Origin: Mya arenaria
Lineage: Eukaryota > Mollusca > Bivalvia > Myida > Myidae
Assembly (NCBI RefSeq): GCF_026914265.1
Contig: NC_069129.1
Location: 18,833,945-18,897,944, forward strand
Direction: 5' to 3'
Length of the DNA: 64,000 nt
The notes below the pieces were generated by a model. It was given only the letters and a program-made list of their open reading frames with translations. It ran no database searches and was not told the DNA's origin. Shown in pieces: positions 47,201-59,900 of the stretch. How positions within the stretch are numbered: position 1 is the first letter of the stretch; the number at the start of each line of letters is the position of its first letter. Position numbers and translations under genes: made by a program.

Positions 47201-50200
47201 CTCTTATTGGCATGATGTGACATGAGTTTTTGATATTAGGGAAAAGCGAATGTCCACTGAGGATACCCACTTGCCTGCCTTAGTGTGATATAAGGGAAAA
47301 CAAAAGTCCAGTCAGGATACCCACTTGTCCGCCTTGGTGTGATATTTGGGAAAAGCAAATGTCCACGAAATACCCACTTTTCCACCTTGGTGTGATATTT
47401 GGGAAAAACAAACATCCAGGGAGGATTACCACTTTTCCACCTTGGTGTGATATTTGGAAAAACAAATGTCCTGTGAGGATACCCACTTGTTTGCCTTGGT
47501 GTGATATTTGGGAAAAGCAAATGTCCACGAAATACCCACTTTTCCACCTTGGTGTGATATTTGGGAAAAGCAAATGTCAACGAAATACCCACTTTTCCAC
47601 CTTGAAAAGCAAATGTCCATGAAATAAACACTTTTCCACCTTGTTGTGATATTTGGGAAAAACCAAAGTCCTGGGAGGATACCCACTTGTCCGCCCTGTT
47701 GTGATATTTGGGAAAAACAAACGTCCAGGGAGGTTATCCACTTGACCGCCCTGGTGTGATATTTCGGAAAAGGGAATGTACCCATAGGAAGCTCCTCGGT
47801 GTCAACCAATCAGTTTTACCTGTACACAGGCCAAAAATGAAGACTGGGGTGTCTTTTTAATATGAGAGTAATCAAATTTCAACTTACTTACAGACAACAA
47901 ACTTTTAAAAAGAATACAAAATGTTAGATTTTTTTCTTTTTTGTCTTATTTTCAATTTTTTACTTTTGTCTTATTTTTGGCATTAAAAGAAAGGCAAGTC
48001 ATTTTATATAGCACTGTTTAAATGAAAAATCACTTCGTAATTTACAGCTTTTTTCCTTACATTATAGTACAAATGTGTGTTCCCTTTCCCCAGCGCTGGC
48101 GGCTTCAATGACATGCGCGTCCATGGCTCTGGCTGATGCTGGTATTGAGATGTATGACCTCGTTACAGGATGTTCTGCAGTAAGTAGTATCAATGAAGAT
48201 ACATGTGCATAGTCTTAAAATTTGGCTGGAATGCTATGGCTTGAAAACTAGTGATGAATGAATTAAGGTATGAATGTTATAGATTTGAGATAAAATACTA
48301 TAACTATATATATTTTATTTAAAATCTTTATCCTTCATAACTAAAGGATACTATTACTATTAGGGATAATTAGTGATACACTCTTCACATTCTATTGACA
48401 TATGTATGGTATTATTAATTTGATTGTTAAAATTTGTATTAATATTATTTATTAATACAAGGTCTTTAAATAAGCTGTCCCTGATTTAAAGAAGAGCAAT
48501 GTTCAAAGACTGAATAAAAGGCCATATTGACCTGCCTATATATAGACCAGAAACAGTTATTAAGTGACTTCATAATGGAAAAATCACTTCAAATTATAGA
48601 ATAATTTAATACATCATGCTGTATCATGTAATAAAACACCTATTACTTTTAAGCTGTGAAATATACATTTGATATTGACCACAAAATCATTATTAGCTAT
48701 CAGCTATCGCCTCGGTCAAAACTGATTTTTTGGTCATTATGACAGCATATTTTACAGTAAATAATTATATAAAATTTGCTTGCTTGTGTATGTATTTGAA
48801 TATTGCCTAATGTACCAGTAATTGAAATAAATTCTAAAAAAACTCTTAACTTGACATGTAAGCAATTATATTAAAGATGTGGCATTTAAGTATCTCAACT
48901 TAACTGCATTACTTCAAGATCGCAACAATAGCATTTAAAGTATCTAAATGCATGTATCAAGGAACTTAATTGTTTGCTGTATTTGCTGACCAGGATATAA
49001 TACAATGTTGTTCTAGATGATAGTAGTCATATGGTTCATGTATATCCTGTGTTATGAGAATGATGCAATGTGCCTCCACATGTTGGTTAGATAGGGGAAA
49101 ATCACACTTATCCCAATATCTTGTAAGCATTGAGCTTTGGGCATTGAGTATATTTCATTGATTTCTAATTCTTTGGCTATTTTTCCAGCGCATTAAAGGA
49201 GACACTATACTGATGGACCCTTGCTCCTCAGAAGAATATTCAGACAAGGTGAATTGGGCTATTTTCTTTTCTTATATATATATTTTTTTTACAACATATT
49301 TTATGTTATACTTAATCACATTAAACTTTCAGATTTGTTACTATATCTAATCACATCAAAACTGCAGCTTATTTGTTTGAAAAAGAGAATTAAATGCTAC
49401 ATGAAAAAAAATTGTCTGTTAAGATGCACAATAAATGAGGTCAGGTGTTTTTGATGAGTTCAGTTGGTCGACTGCATACAAATGTTTTACTCATTCACAG
49501 ACTTCATGTGGGAAACATTTGTTTTCCAGTAACTGAGCTATTTTACTGAAAAAAACAACAGGAACTGACAGTAACTCATTAAAACAGATGTTTGTAAATT
49601 GTCAATAAGCATTACTTGCGCTTTTCTGCAAATGAAAGCATTTTCTGTTATATTTTTAAAAAGTTGTTAACAATATTGCTCTTATATAAAAAATTGAATC
49701 ACATGGGTTTTGGGTGACATAAATGTTTAAGGACAACGTTCAATAACTAAGATGCAGTATAAGCGAATTGCATTGTAATTTATCTGCACACTAGTTATAG
49801 AATGGCTTAGCTTCATCTACTTGTTACTGTTCTGATATGGTAGAGAATATTACACAAAAGCAAATGAAATACTGTCAAACATGCTACAATTTATACTAAT
49901 CAATATTAAAAAATAGATCATTCTTATTACATACACTCGATTCTGGTTTATCTAGGGTAAAATCAACACCAATGTTATATTGTTACAGGACAGTGCTACA
50001 GTGAACAACGGCAGTGTAACAGTTGGTATCATGCCTTCTCTCAACCAGATCTCAGCTGTCACCTCTAAGGGGGAACTGCATTTTGAACACCTCAGAAAGG
50101 TAGACAATTAGTATACCTTGCTTTGAGAACTAACAGGTCTGACCCCACCAAATCAATCTCCTATATAGTTTTTCTATGGTCAATTGACCAGTTTGCATGC

Positions 50201-50672
50201 AAGATAACGCTGATTTCTAGTGCTTCACGACCCCCAACTCCATAATTATATGGGGAGAAAGCTTCACTTGTGTACTAAACATTATAAAACATTAGCAAAA
50301 AAGTAACATTTGCCAAAAGAAATATAAGATTGGTTGAACGTAACCTCTATGTATTCGGTCAAATGACAATATCCAGTGTACGAGGACAAATAATGCGATG
50401 AAAAGGTTAACATAAAACCAAGGCCATTGAATAGCTTACACAGAAATGGGCTGCTTGATTGGCTACTCTATTAACCACTGCTATCAAAAATCTTACATAG
50501 AAAAGTGTCGACACCTAATACTAGTGAACGATTATTGGTATATCATTCTGTTTTGTTTATTTTCCAGGCTATCCGTCAGTGTGTGGATGTGTGTATCCAG
50601 CTGTACCCTGTGTGCCAACAGAGCCTCACATCAGCTGTCGAGGACCTTATACAGAAGGGGAGTGATACCTGA
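41285..50672 (+). CDS. EXOSC6: Exosome complex component MTR3, nine exons
   Basis: One of six RNase PH-like subunits of the ring of the RNA exosome, which threads RNA for 3'-5' processing and decay in nucleus and cytoplasm; in animals the ring itself is not catalytic. Exons: 41285-41371, 42050-42104, 45207-45285, 46272-46446, 47036-47096, 48094-48179, 49189-49248, 49989-50099, 50568-50672. All are GT-AG and in phase, giving 272 aa, exactly the human length. Matches by eye to human EXOSC6: the MP-D-RRI-GPE start, a DGR motif (37-39), RPIFLKTGLITQAQGSSYIE, GTKVICAVYGPR, LLEALEPAV, ALADAGIEMYDLVTGCS and VGIMPSLNQI. Exon 2 is only 55 bp and was fixed by phase and by the DGR and RPIF residues. Intron 2 (3.1 kb) is almost all repeats. 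An upstream frame and YY1-like site precede the start. Confidence 0.93.
41811..41925. mobile_element. 115-bp MITE, CAGT ends, TA target duplication
   Basis: The ends are CAGCTGAAACC and GGTTTCAACTG, inverse apart from one base, and each is flanked by TA (41809-41810 and 41926-41927). CAGT-like ends with TA duplication are the pattern of pogo/Tigger-type Tc1-mariner elements; that assignment is inference. The inside has GGCTC(A/G)AT words shared with the copy at 8367-8448. EXOSC6 intron 1. Confidence 0.7.
42478..44288. mobile_element. Foldback element F1, copy 2, split by R2
   Basis: The left half (42478-42645) has TTGCGAAAATCCATGAAAGC and AAAAATTGATGTTTTATGCA. The right half (44100-44288) begins with the 25-bp central palindrome (CTTAAACCGTTAG with CGGTTTAAG) and continues TTGTGTCAGCAGTCTTATAT, GCTCTTTCCAAGAC and GAGAGTGCAGTTTTAA. 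R2 copy 2 sits at the centre. Confidence 0.8.
42646..44099 (+). mobile_element. Dispersed element R2, copy 2 (1.45 kb), nested in F1
   Basis: Starts AGCTCGACTATTCAAAGAAT and ends GTGTCAGCTCTTGTT, with the same about 185-bp subrepeats as copy 1. Near the left end it has a short GGCGTC tandem (42692-42730). The junctions are defined by the F1 copy at 63594-63937, which preserves the uninterrupted sequence. No clear target-site duplication is visible. Confidence 0.8.
44384..45050 (+). mobile_element. Dispersed element with AGCTCACCTGA ends
   Basis: Begins AGCTCACCTGAGC and has the inverse TCAGGTGAGC at 45012-45021, followed by a terminal hairpin AGGGCCTTCAGGGCCCT. The inside repeats CTTGGTCAGAATGTT and AAAACTAGGTCA phrases. 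I recall this family as very common in bivalves. EXOSC6 intron 2. Confidence 0.65.
45965..46072 (-). repeat. R1 copy, minus strand
   Basis: CCAGAATTTGAGCAAGCCTG, CCAGTGCAGGGCT and ATATCGACTGCTG are the reverse of R1 phrases. EXOSC6 intron 3. Confidence 0.65.
47230..47775. repeat. About 54-bp minisatellite, ten units
   Basis: TTGGTGTGATATTTGGGAAA, AACAAATGTCC, and GATACCCACTTGTCCGCC or TACCCACTTTTCCACC repeat with landmarks at 47284, 47339, 47392, 47447, 47501, 47553, 47645, 47701 and 47756. Two unit types alternate irregularly. Open frames on both strands are by-products. EXOSC6 intron 5. Confidence 0.85.
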
Positions 50673-50936
50673 GCATGATGCCAGGGACATTGAACCGACA
50701 TGATAGCAACCCATTCATACACGTTGATGATAAAAGATTCGAACAATTTATGAAAGTCATTCAGTTTTTGTCATTTAACGCAGGCCAGCCTGCAGACTGT
50801 GACTCATAGAGGCCATTGGCTATATAATTATGTTTCATCAATGGAATTAATACTTTTAGTGCTTGAAATTAATTGGTCGTGTTTATTATCTTTAACATGT
50901 TCTGGCCTATCATTCTAATGCAATTATATCATACAA

Positions 50937-50942
50937 AATAAA
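50937..50942 (+). promoter_or_regulatory. Polyadenylation signal of EXOSC6
   Basis: AATAAA 265 bases after the EXOSC6 stop. Confidence 0.5.
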
Positions 50943-51479
50943 CATTTAAGTTTTACATGTTTCTTATGTCTATCACTGCAAATGGTTTGAAATGTGTTTC
51001 GATTTACATCTAAATTGATGTAATAATTGTTTTCTGTATTGCAAGTTTGCAACATGTATGCTCACAAAAACATTAAGCCATTGGATATGTAGGAGTATAT
51101 CTTATTAGACACTGAATATGTAATATAATTAAGACACTGAATATGTTAAACTCTGCATTTACGAATTTGATAATTTGTTTATATTATACTATACCCTAGA
51201 CTTATTATATTAAAATTAATGTTAATAGAACTTGAAAGGTCATGAATGTTAATTGTGTCATTCTATACACTTAACATGACTTAACCCTCTTTGAGTGGTT
51301 ATCACTCATTAGGCTGAGCATCGTCGGACATACAAGTTTTCAGCCTGCTAAATGAAAAGACCATATCAGATTAAGCAAAGAAATATTTTCTTGATTTAAA
51401 TGATTGAAAAAACCCCCAGCTCAAGTTTTTTTTTTTTTAAAATGGCTTGTCTCCCACATTGTGTGGTCAAAGCTGAGAA

Positions 51480-52255
51480 ATAATTAATGATGGACATGAA
51501 ATTGGTACTTTTGAACTTGAGACGAACAACAGATACGACAATACCAAGTATGAAGTTCCTGGATCCAAGCGTTCTCAAGTTATTGAGCAGAAACGAAAGT
51601 GAAATATGGACTGAAGGTCACTGTGACCTTGACCTACTGACCTTAAAATCAATAGGGGTAATCTACTAATCATGACCAACTAAAGAATCAAGTATGAAGT
51701 TCCTTGGCCCAAGCGTTCTTTAGTTATTAAGTGGAAACAGTTTTTCACTTCAAGGTCACCGCGACCTTGACCTTCTGACCTTAAAATCACTAGGGGTCAT
51801 CCACTAGTCATGACTAACTGAACTATTGAGTATATAGTTAATGGGCCCCAATATTCTATAGTTATTGAGCGGAAACTGGTTTTCACTTCAAGGGCACCGC
51901 GACCTTGACCTTTGAATTACTGATCTCAAAATCAATAAGCGTCATCGTCTGGTCAAGACCAACATGCATACCAAGAAGGAAGTTCACGGGTGAAAGCGTT
52001 CTTTATTTATTGATTTTTCACACCAAGATCACCGCGATCTTGATCTTTGACCTACTTATCTCAAATTAATAGGTGTCATCTACTAGTTATGACCAACTGG
52101 CAGATCAAGTATGAAGTTCCTGGGTGCAAGCATTCTGTAGTCATTGAGCGATAAACATTTTTCAGCTTAAGGCCACCGCCAACATATCATTTTCCACCTG
52201 AACCTCGACATTTGACCTACTGATCCCAAAATTAATAGGGGTTCCTTGGTATATA
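51480..52255. repeat. About 140-bp diverged tandem repeat (GACCTTGACC family)
   Basis: About five units with AGTATGAAGTTCCTGG, AAGCGTTCT, TAGTTATTGAGCGGAAAC, CACCGCGACCTTGACCTTTG and AAAATCAATAGGGGTCAT. Landmarks lie near 51549, 51693, 51831, 51975 and 52110. I recall this family from many bivalves. It sits just before the 28-bp satellite. Confidence 0.75.
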
Positions 52256-52274
52256 CTTGGTGTGAAGTAATTGT

Positions 52275-53465
52275 TAATCACATACTTATGTTAAGTGATA
52301 GTTCATCGCATTATCATGTCAAGTGATAGCTCATCGCATTATCATTTCAAGTGATAGTTCATCACATTATTTCAAGTGATAGTTCATCGCATCATCATGT
52401 CAAGTGCTAGCTCATCGCATTATCATTTCAAGTGATAGTTCATCACATTATCATGTCAAGTGATAGCTCATCGCATTATCATGTCAAGTGATAGTTCATC
52501 GCATTATCATTTCAAGTGATAGCTCTCATCACATTATCATTTCAAGTGATAGTTCATCACATTATCATGTCAAGTGATAGTTCATCGTATTATCATTTCA
52601 AGTGATAGTTCATCACATTATCATGTCAAGTGATAGCTCATCGCATTATCATTTCAAGTGATAGCTCATCGCATTATCATTTCAAGTGATAGCTCATCGC
52701 ATTATCATGTCAAGTGATAGCTCATCGCATTATCATTTCAAGTGATAGCTCATCACATTATCATTTCAAGTGATAGCTCATCGCATTATCATGTCAAGTG
52801 ATAGTTCATCACATTATCATGTCAAGTGATAGCTCATCGCATTATCATTTCAAGTGACAGTTCATCGCATTATCATGTCAAGTGATAGTTCATCACATTA
52901 TCATGTCAAGTGATAGCTCATCGCATTATCATTTCAAGTGATTGCTCATCGCATTATCATTTCAAGTGATAGTTTATTGCATTGTCATGTCAAGTGATAG
53001 TTCATTGCATCATCATTTCAAGTGATAGCTCATCACATTATCATGTCAAGTGACAGTTCATCGCATTATCATTTCAAGTGACAGTTCATCGCATTATAAT
53101 TTCAAGTGATAGTTCTTCACATTATCATTTCAAGTGATAGTTCTTCACATTATCATTTCAAGTGACAGTTCATCACATTATAATTTCAAGTGACAGTTCA
53201 TCACATTATAATTTCAAGTGATAGTTCATCACATTATCATGTCAAGTGATAGTTCATCACATTATAATTTCAAGTGATAGTTCATCACATTATCATTTCA
53301 AGTGATAGTTCATCACATTATCATTTCAAGTTACAGTTCATCACATTATCATTTCAAGTGATAGTTCATCACATTATCATTTCAAGTGATAGTTCATCAC
53401 ATTATCATTTCAAGTGATAGTTCATCACATTATCATTTCAAGTGATATTATTTCAAGTGATTTTA
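52275..53465. repeat. 28-bp satellite, about 42 units
   Basis: The unit is TCAAGTGATAG(T/C)TCATC, (A/G)CATTATCAT(T/G). Variant units (CTCATCGC and TTCATCAC types) are interspersed in the first part; the last 400 bases are nearly all the TTCATCAC type, suggesting recent spread at that end. There are no unique spacers, so it is not a CRISPR array. It shares its core with the 42-bp minisatellite at 37440-37775. Confidence 0.95.
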
Positions 53466-56400
53466 TCAATGAAGAAACAAAATTGAAAAACAAATGTATT
53501 TACAGCTTTATTCACATACTATTACACCAGGACATACATACATGAGGCAACTACGTGAGACAACACTTCAGGCTAAATGTGGTCAAAATCACACTTAATG
53601 TATTGGTCAAAATCACATTTATAATTTATACATCATGGAGAACATGCATTACATACTTAACATGGCAGATGGGAATTATCACCTATATACATATAATTTT
53701 ACACTGAATACGCGGAGGGAAATAATCAACTATATATAATTAAAATACTCAGTTAAAGGCAGACTTAATTTCGATAATGGCTACCAGTTATTTACAATAC
53801 CTACATAGCAAGTTTGGCAAAAAAACTGTGGATTGAAAATGATGAAGATACAGGCTAGCCATTCAAGAATGTACATAGGGCTGTCATAACTACCTCAATG
53901 TATAGAAAGACTTCCAACAATCTTCACTCAAAACTGATGAAATCCTTCAATAGAAACAGGAAGCTAAACTTACCACTGACCTACTCCGCAATGTTCAAAT
54001 GCCCCCAGGACTTGCTCAAATCTTTGAGTTTAAGTAGCAGGGCGTGTTAAATATTTTTTACCAAGCACTAGTGTAAGACTTCCGGATTGTTCATCAGTCT
54101 CATTTCGATTAATGTAGTTTTACACAGTCATAATAGCTTATGTACATTTACCACAAAGTAATAAAGAACAACAACAACAACAACATTTACCACAAAGTAA
54201 TAAAGAAAAAACAACAACAACAATCTCTCAAATGTCTCTAACAAATTAGCGCGTCCATTCGAAACAAAGCTAACCCTACCAATAAAAAAGCCACTATCTA
54301 TAAAAATACATGTAGCGTACGTATGTTTACTCATCCCACCTACCAACAGTGGAATTCAAAATGTCTGACGGCAACACGTACATAAAGAGAAGTCGTGAAG
54401 CTTCCCTGCTATAAAATGATAACTGACATCTCTATGTAACACGGGACTGGTTTTAACCAGAAAATAGATACCAAAATAGTTAATGGTGATTCTAACCGGC
54501 ATGTGGTTACTCAAATATTGATATGTTGCTGTTACTTGGTAACGCAATTATGTTAGCACTTTTATGAAAACAATATGTTAGCAAATTAAATAATACAACA
54601 AGTAAACTACATCGCAGTTTATAACATATCAAATAACATGTATGCACAACTATATAGCACTTCTGTTCGTTAGTTTTTTGTCAAAAAATGAATGAGACGG
54701 GGAAAAAATATTACATGATATCTGCACATGAAGTTCAAATCATTACCAAAGATATCTATCAGGCCATTGTTAAATAATGATGAAGAAGTAATGAAGAGAA
54801 AAACACAACCTACAAATTACACAATGAAACATAACCGTTCAATTAAAGGCGCACAATAAGGGTCGATGCAGTTCTTAATTTTTGTGTAAATGCATTTTTT
54901 TGCATGTTTAACTCAATTGACTTAATTGACTTAATGATCAAAACAAACAAATGCATATGATTTAGGTACATATATAAACAAATTGGCGATGTTTTGGCGC
55001 TTTTCTAACTGGGGATTTTGTGGCTAAGTAATTTAAATATACAAAAAAAACACAATCAAAGTGGCTAGTATTTTTATCCGTACTTAAATTATAGGTATTT
55101 CTTTTGTTTTTACCATTCAAATCAAAGGAATTAAAGATGATAATGGATTATTTATTTTTATTTTGCATCAACCTCTATTGTGTGCCTCTAATACATAACC
55201 GCGATCTATTTCAAACATAAATACATCATCACAAAACTTCCATAAGCATTCATGAAACAGATGAAACAACATACGATAAAACAATAACTGTATTGGACAG
55301 AATTAAATCATTGAAATATACAGTGCTACACTCAATTTTAAAACAATCAGCATAATAAAGCATAACAAAACAATGTTTGTTCCCGGTTTCCCAACCTACC
55401 CTATTTGTTTCGCACCCGATCCTATTTTTATGGCTATCGGACATACTTTTTCTAACCTTTATTCTTTTTTCTTTTGGTATAAATATTTGGTAGTCAGTTG
55501 TACGGGAAGTAGGCCAATTGAAACACCTCGGCCATTATTCAACGAAGCTTGCCGGAGTTTGCCGAGTTGTTACGATTGAAAACAGGCGTGAATGTACCAA
55601 GACTAAACGGCAACGGTTCAAGTGTAAAAATTATAATCAGACATAACTTTAAATAACTGAATAAAGCAAGAAAAAGATCCCGACCATTTACCCTATATTT
55701 TGGAAGTGATATCGGAAACAAACCATTTTTGTTTGGCCTGAATAAATTACTCAAAGCGTCCAAGATAAAAATAAAACAAAAGTACAAACTCTGCATTACT
55801 TGAATCAATGAAGATAACATTGGTTTAAACATATTTTGGGTTAATTCACATATAAACAGCGAAAGCTATACAGAATACATTGGAAAACAAATTTTAAATT
55901 GAGGCGAAAATTCAAAGGTATTAGTTGTCATAACAAAATTGGCATGAAACAAGAAAAAAAGAGCAAAAAAGATTATCCTAGTTATAGTGAAAAACATATG
56001 AGAAACAAGTGTAAACATATATGGAAACATGTAATGGTAAAAAATCAAGAATCAAGACAATATCGATTACAGCACGTATGCATGGCATAACAGCTAATCT
56101 TTGGTTTTAAACCAATAGTTTATCTTTATAAACTCAAATGTTATTTCTGGCATGCTGTAGCTCCACGGCTGAACACTAAAATGCTATGATATATGAATAG
56201 CATTTAAAACACGCACAAAATGTAAATATTTGTATTTACATATAGTTGTTTGTTTGTCCTTTCACGTGAAGTATGGAACGAAAAAACAACAACATAAATA
56301 CATACACTAAACGTGCAGATATGACTTGCAAGATACAGTCCAAAAATGTAAAGGTTATGTTTTGAGTGAACACAGTATATTAAGTTGTTTTAACTTATAA

Positions 56401-56953
56401 AGTTTAAACAAAGTGTAAAAAATGTTTTTCATGATAACAAAGAAAGGTTTAACGGATTGCTAAAATATCGTCTGCAATTCTTGATGGATCCAGAACAAAC
56501 CAGTTCTGTATTCTTTAGATGTGTAGAGACCCCTATCTCGGACGATCGATCGGCGCTCGATGCAGGTGGCCTTGTAACATTGTACAAAGCAAAACTTAAA
56601 TAAATGAAGAAAATTGATCCGAAGTCTCAGCACATGATCGTCCAATCTGATATCGTTATAGCAGTATACAGATATTGACAAAACATGAACAAAATATACA
56701 TGTATGACCAACTTATCGGGGTGACAATGTAGAACCGAGGCATAAAAAGCCTTGTTAATATGAATATTTTTAAAAAATGACACACTTCAAAAAGAAGCAA
56801 TATTTCTACCTTTTCACATGTATAACACATGAGATGATAAAACGTATGAGATACAACAATACATTCCCTGAATGTATGCTATTAAAACTTCAGCGGAATG
56901 TTTAATATCGCTTTACACTACCAATCAATTAACCTTGACTTCTATACTACCAA
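53466..56953. other. Spacer and 3' flank of UNC93-like gene
   Basis: AT-rich. It contains an R1 copy (54000-54110, GGACTTGCTCAAAT) and a CAACAA-rich stretch (54168-54222). The UNC93-like 3' UTR must lie in its right part. I see no exon with splice support or other gene. Confidence 0.4.
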
Positions 56954-59900
56954 TCAGTTGACTTCGACTTGTATGACAGATATTGCTGGTTTCGTGTTTT
57001 TCTTCGCAGCGATTTCAAGTACAATGTAGCAGGTTGTTGTTACTACGCATGCGCCGACGATGAAAAGTATCTTTGATATCATACAAAGCAAATTAGACAT
57101 GAGGAAAACGGCTATTCCAGCCACTCCTTGTAGAATCCGACAACTTCCAAACGCCTCCTCATAGCGGTCAGCGAAGACTGCCGATATCAGACCTAATGAA
57201 AAGGAACAAAATAGGTGTGGTCATCTGTCATTCCACTCAAGCAAAATGACAGAACATAGACTCAAACACTGCTAAATATGAGGATGGTATATTAACTGTC
57301 GATCAATCAAATGCAATAGCTCATTAGCACTGTAGCTTATCAAATGCAGTTCCTATCAACCCCCCCCCCACACACACACCCTATATGCATTATAGTAATA
57401 GTATAATGGTGTAAAAATTAATGGTGCATACTATTGGTCTGTGACTGCCATATGCCATCGGCGAACCCCCAGACGCCCAACATCGCCAGGAGCCAGGGTT
57501 TTTCCAGCTCAGTCGGCTCCCAGTACATCATGCCGATGAGACAGCCCAGGTTTAAAGCGGCAGCTGAAAGTACACAATATTGCTGGAGCGACCTTGTATT
57601 TTATGTCGATGGTTTATATTATCATAAAAGTTTTACTCACTATCTTGCCTTACCTGACCCTTGCGACGCGTAATGATTTTACCTTGCATTCCGAAAGTCA
57701 TACGGCGAGGTCCTGTTAACAGATTTGTTACTAAATCCTGACAAAGGCGCTAGAAAGAACTAGTTGAACCTATTTTAAGCAATGTGTGAAAGCAGGTATG
57801 CATTTTGTTTGCGAACGATTCACCTTTGAAATTAGACTTTGATTTGTCCTTCACACCCACTTTCAAATCGTGGCGATTCCTTAATTTTATTTATTAAAAC
57901 ATGATTATATATACGCTAGATTGTGGTCTAATGTTGTCGTGGAAACCGGAGTACTCGGAGGAAATCCGTTTGTCCGGCTTTGTGCAAAATATTCGTATCG
58001 TTTTAAGCAGTTCATCAAAATTAATGTGCTAATGCTAATGAGTTGAGAGAATGCTCAAGATTGTTGAATGAACTGATCTTAGCATCTATGAATAATTATA
58101 ATTAAGTATCTATTATTATTGGTCGATGATTTGTTTCGGAAAGTCTGACAAAATCCGCATTCCCCGACCCCGCTGGTGCACGTCCTCGGACAGCAGGAAA
58201 ACGCCATCTACCAATCCTCATCCTTGTGCTACGGTAAATAACCGAATTTACTTACCTTGGATAAGGCAAATTTTATTTGCTTAAACTTAGCCTTAATCCA
58301 CAGGTAAACCAACCTATAAGTATTCCTTATTCTGTTTTCTCAAGATTGTTTTAAACTCCTTAACAAGAAGATCTAACATCCCACTTTTCCTTTGGCGTGG
58401 AAACAGTTCCAAGTGGCACCCATGGAATAGTTTACTATAAAGTAAACTAAACCACTGAAAACAAAAGTTGAGAATTAGCACAATAAATGGGAGACATGTT
58501 CCCTGAAAGAAAAAACCAGGAGATTCCATTTTATTTTACTCCATATTGTAAAATACTATGATGGTGGATCACTATCATCTTGGCTGGATTGACCCTGCTT
58601 CGCTGGTAAATTTAAGACTTATTTAGTAAAGTGAAACACGATTAATCTACTGTGGAATAAAAAAATTATTAGTTCATTGCAATCAATCGTTGTAATCAGT
58701 AAATATTTTCAGACTTAATTGCTTAAATCAAATGTAAAAGCAAACCAAAAACGTTCTACTCTAGCTGACCTACCTAAGAGAACAATGGGCATTCTTCCGG
58801 TCAGGCGTGTAACCTTGGCAACTGCAACAGAACTCAGCGACCCACACACCCCATAACAGATCATGGAATAGCCCACCATCTGAACACCGAGCGGACAGGT
58901 GATGAAGCTCTGAACAAAATAGGGATACAAATGACAATACAGAAATTATAAGACCAATGTCAAGTATAAAGTATTCATTTTACTCATGATAACATACCAA
59001 TTAAAAAGCGGACAACCCTTATGTAAATAAATGCAAAACATTGCTAAAAGTGGTGTCAATAAAATCGAACATATGACATTTTCACCCACGAGGCAGTGAT
59101 TTTTTTGGTGCAATTTACTGCCTTCTAACTGCTGTTTCCCCTTGCGAAAAACTGGCCATTTTTCCCTGAATTTTGTATTTTTTTCCCAATTTGATAAATG
59201 TACATTACGTTTATGAATAAAAGCAATGAATTCCTTGAAATATAAACAAAATCTTGACAATACTTACCCTTTCACAGCATAATGTATGCATAAAAAAGTT
59301 AAATCATGTATATTTGCCATTATATTAGCTATTTTGGCCTGATTTTGTATTTTTCCCAAAGGCAACATTTTTTTCCCAATTTGCAAGGCACAGGCGGTAA
59401 AAATAATACCAAAAAAATCACTGCGAGGGAATGTTTTACGAATTTTGTTTTCCACAGTCATGCTTCTGAAACACAACTAAGAAGGTAAACCGCATATGTA
59501 TACTTTTAATATGTCGGCGACGACAAAGCCACTGCTCAGGACGGTATAAAGACACAGCGGTACGGCGAGGCCAAATTTCCGGTCAATGAGAATCTTGAAG
59601 ATTCCCACGCATCCTTTCCCTAGGTCACGGCAAGTAATTTTTTTCGGGTTAAAGTCTGGTACCTTGTCTAGCATACAGTATATAACAACAATGGAAATGA
59701 TCCCACATGAAGTATACGTTCCTATAAGGAACAGCTTATCCAGATCGTCAAATACGGAATCTCCGGTGACGTCACTCTCCATCGAGCAACTCTGGCCACC
59801 ACATGTGGCTGGAACTGCCACCACAGCGTCAGTGTTATTTGTTGTGTAAGTAGTGTTTCCGTCTTGGTAAATGTTCACTAGAATACTAGCATTGTTTGGG

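Noticed and set aside
47230-47810. Overlapping open frames encoding repeated FPNITPRW-like peptides
   Set aside because: These are translations of the 54-bp minisatellite inside EXOSC6 intron 5, open in several frames at once.
52275-53465. CRISPR-like direct repeat array
   Set aside because: The repeats follow each other without unique spacers, and the host is an animal; this is a satellite.
55539-55832. 97-codon minus-strand frame downstream of UNC93-like
   Set aside because: Hydrophobic by base composition (AT-rich) only; no family features and no supported start.
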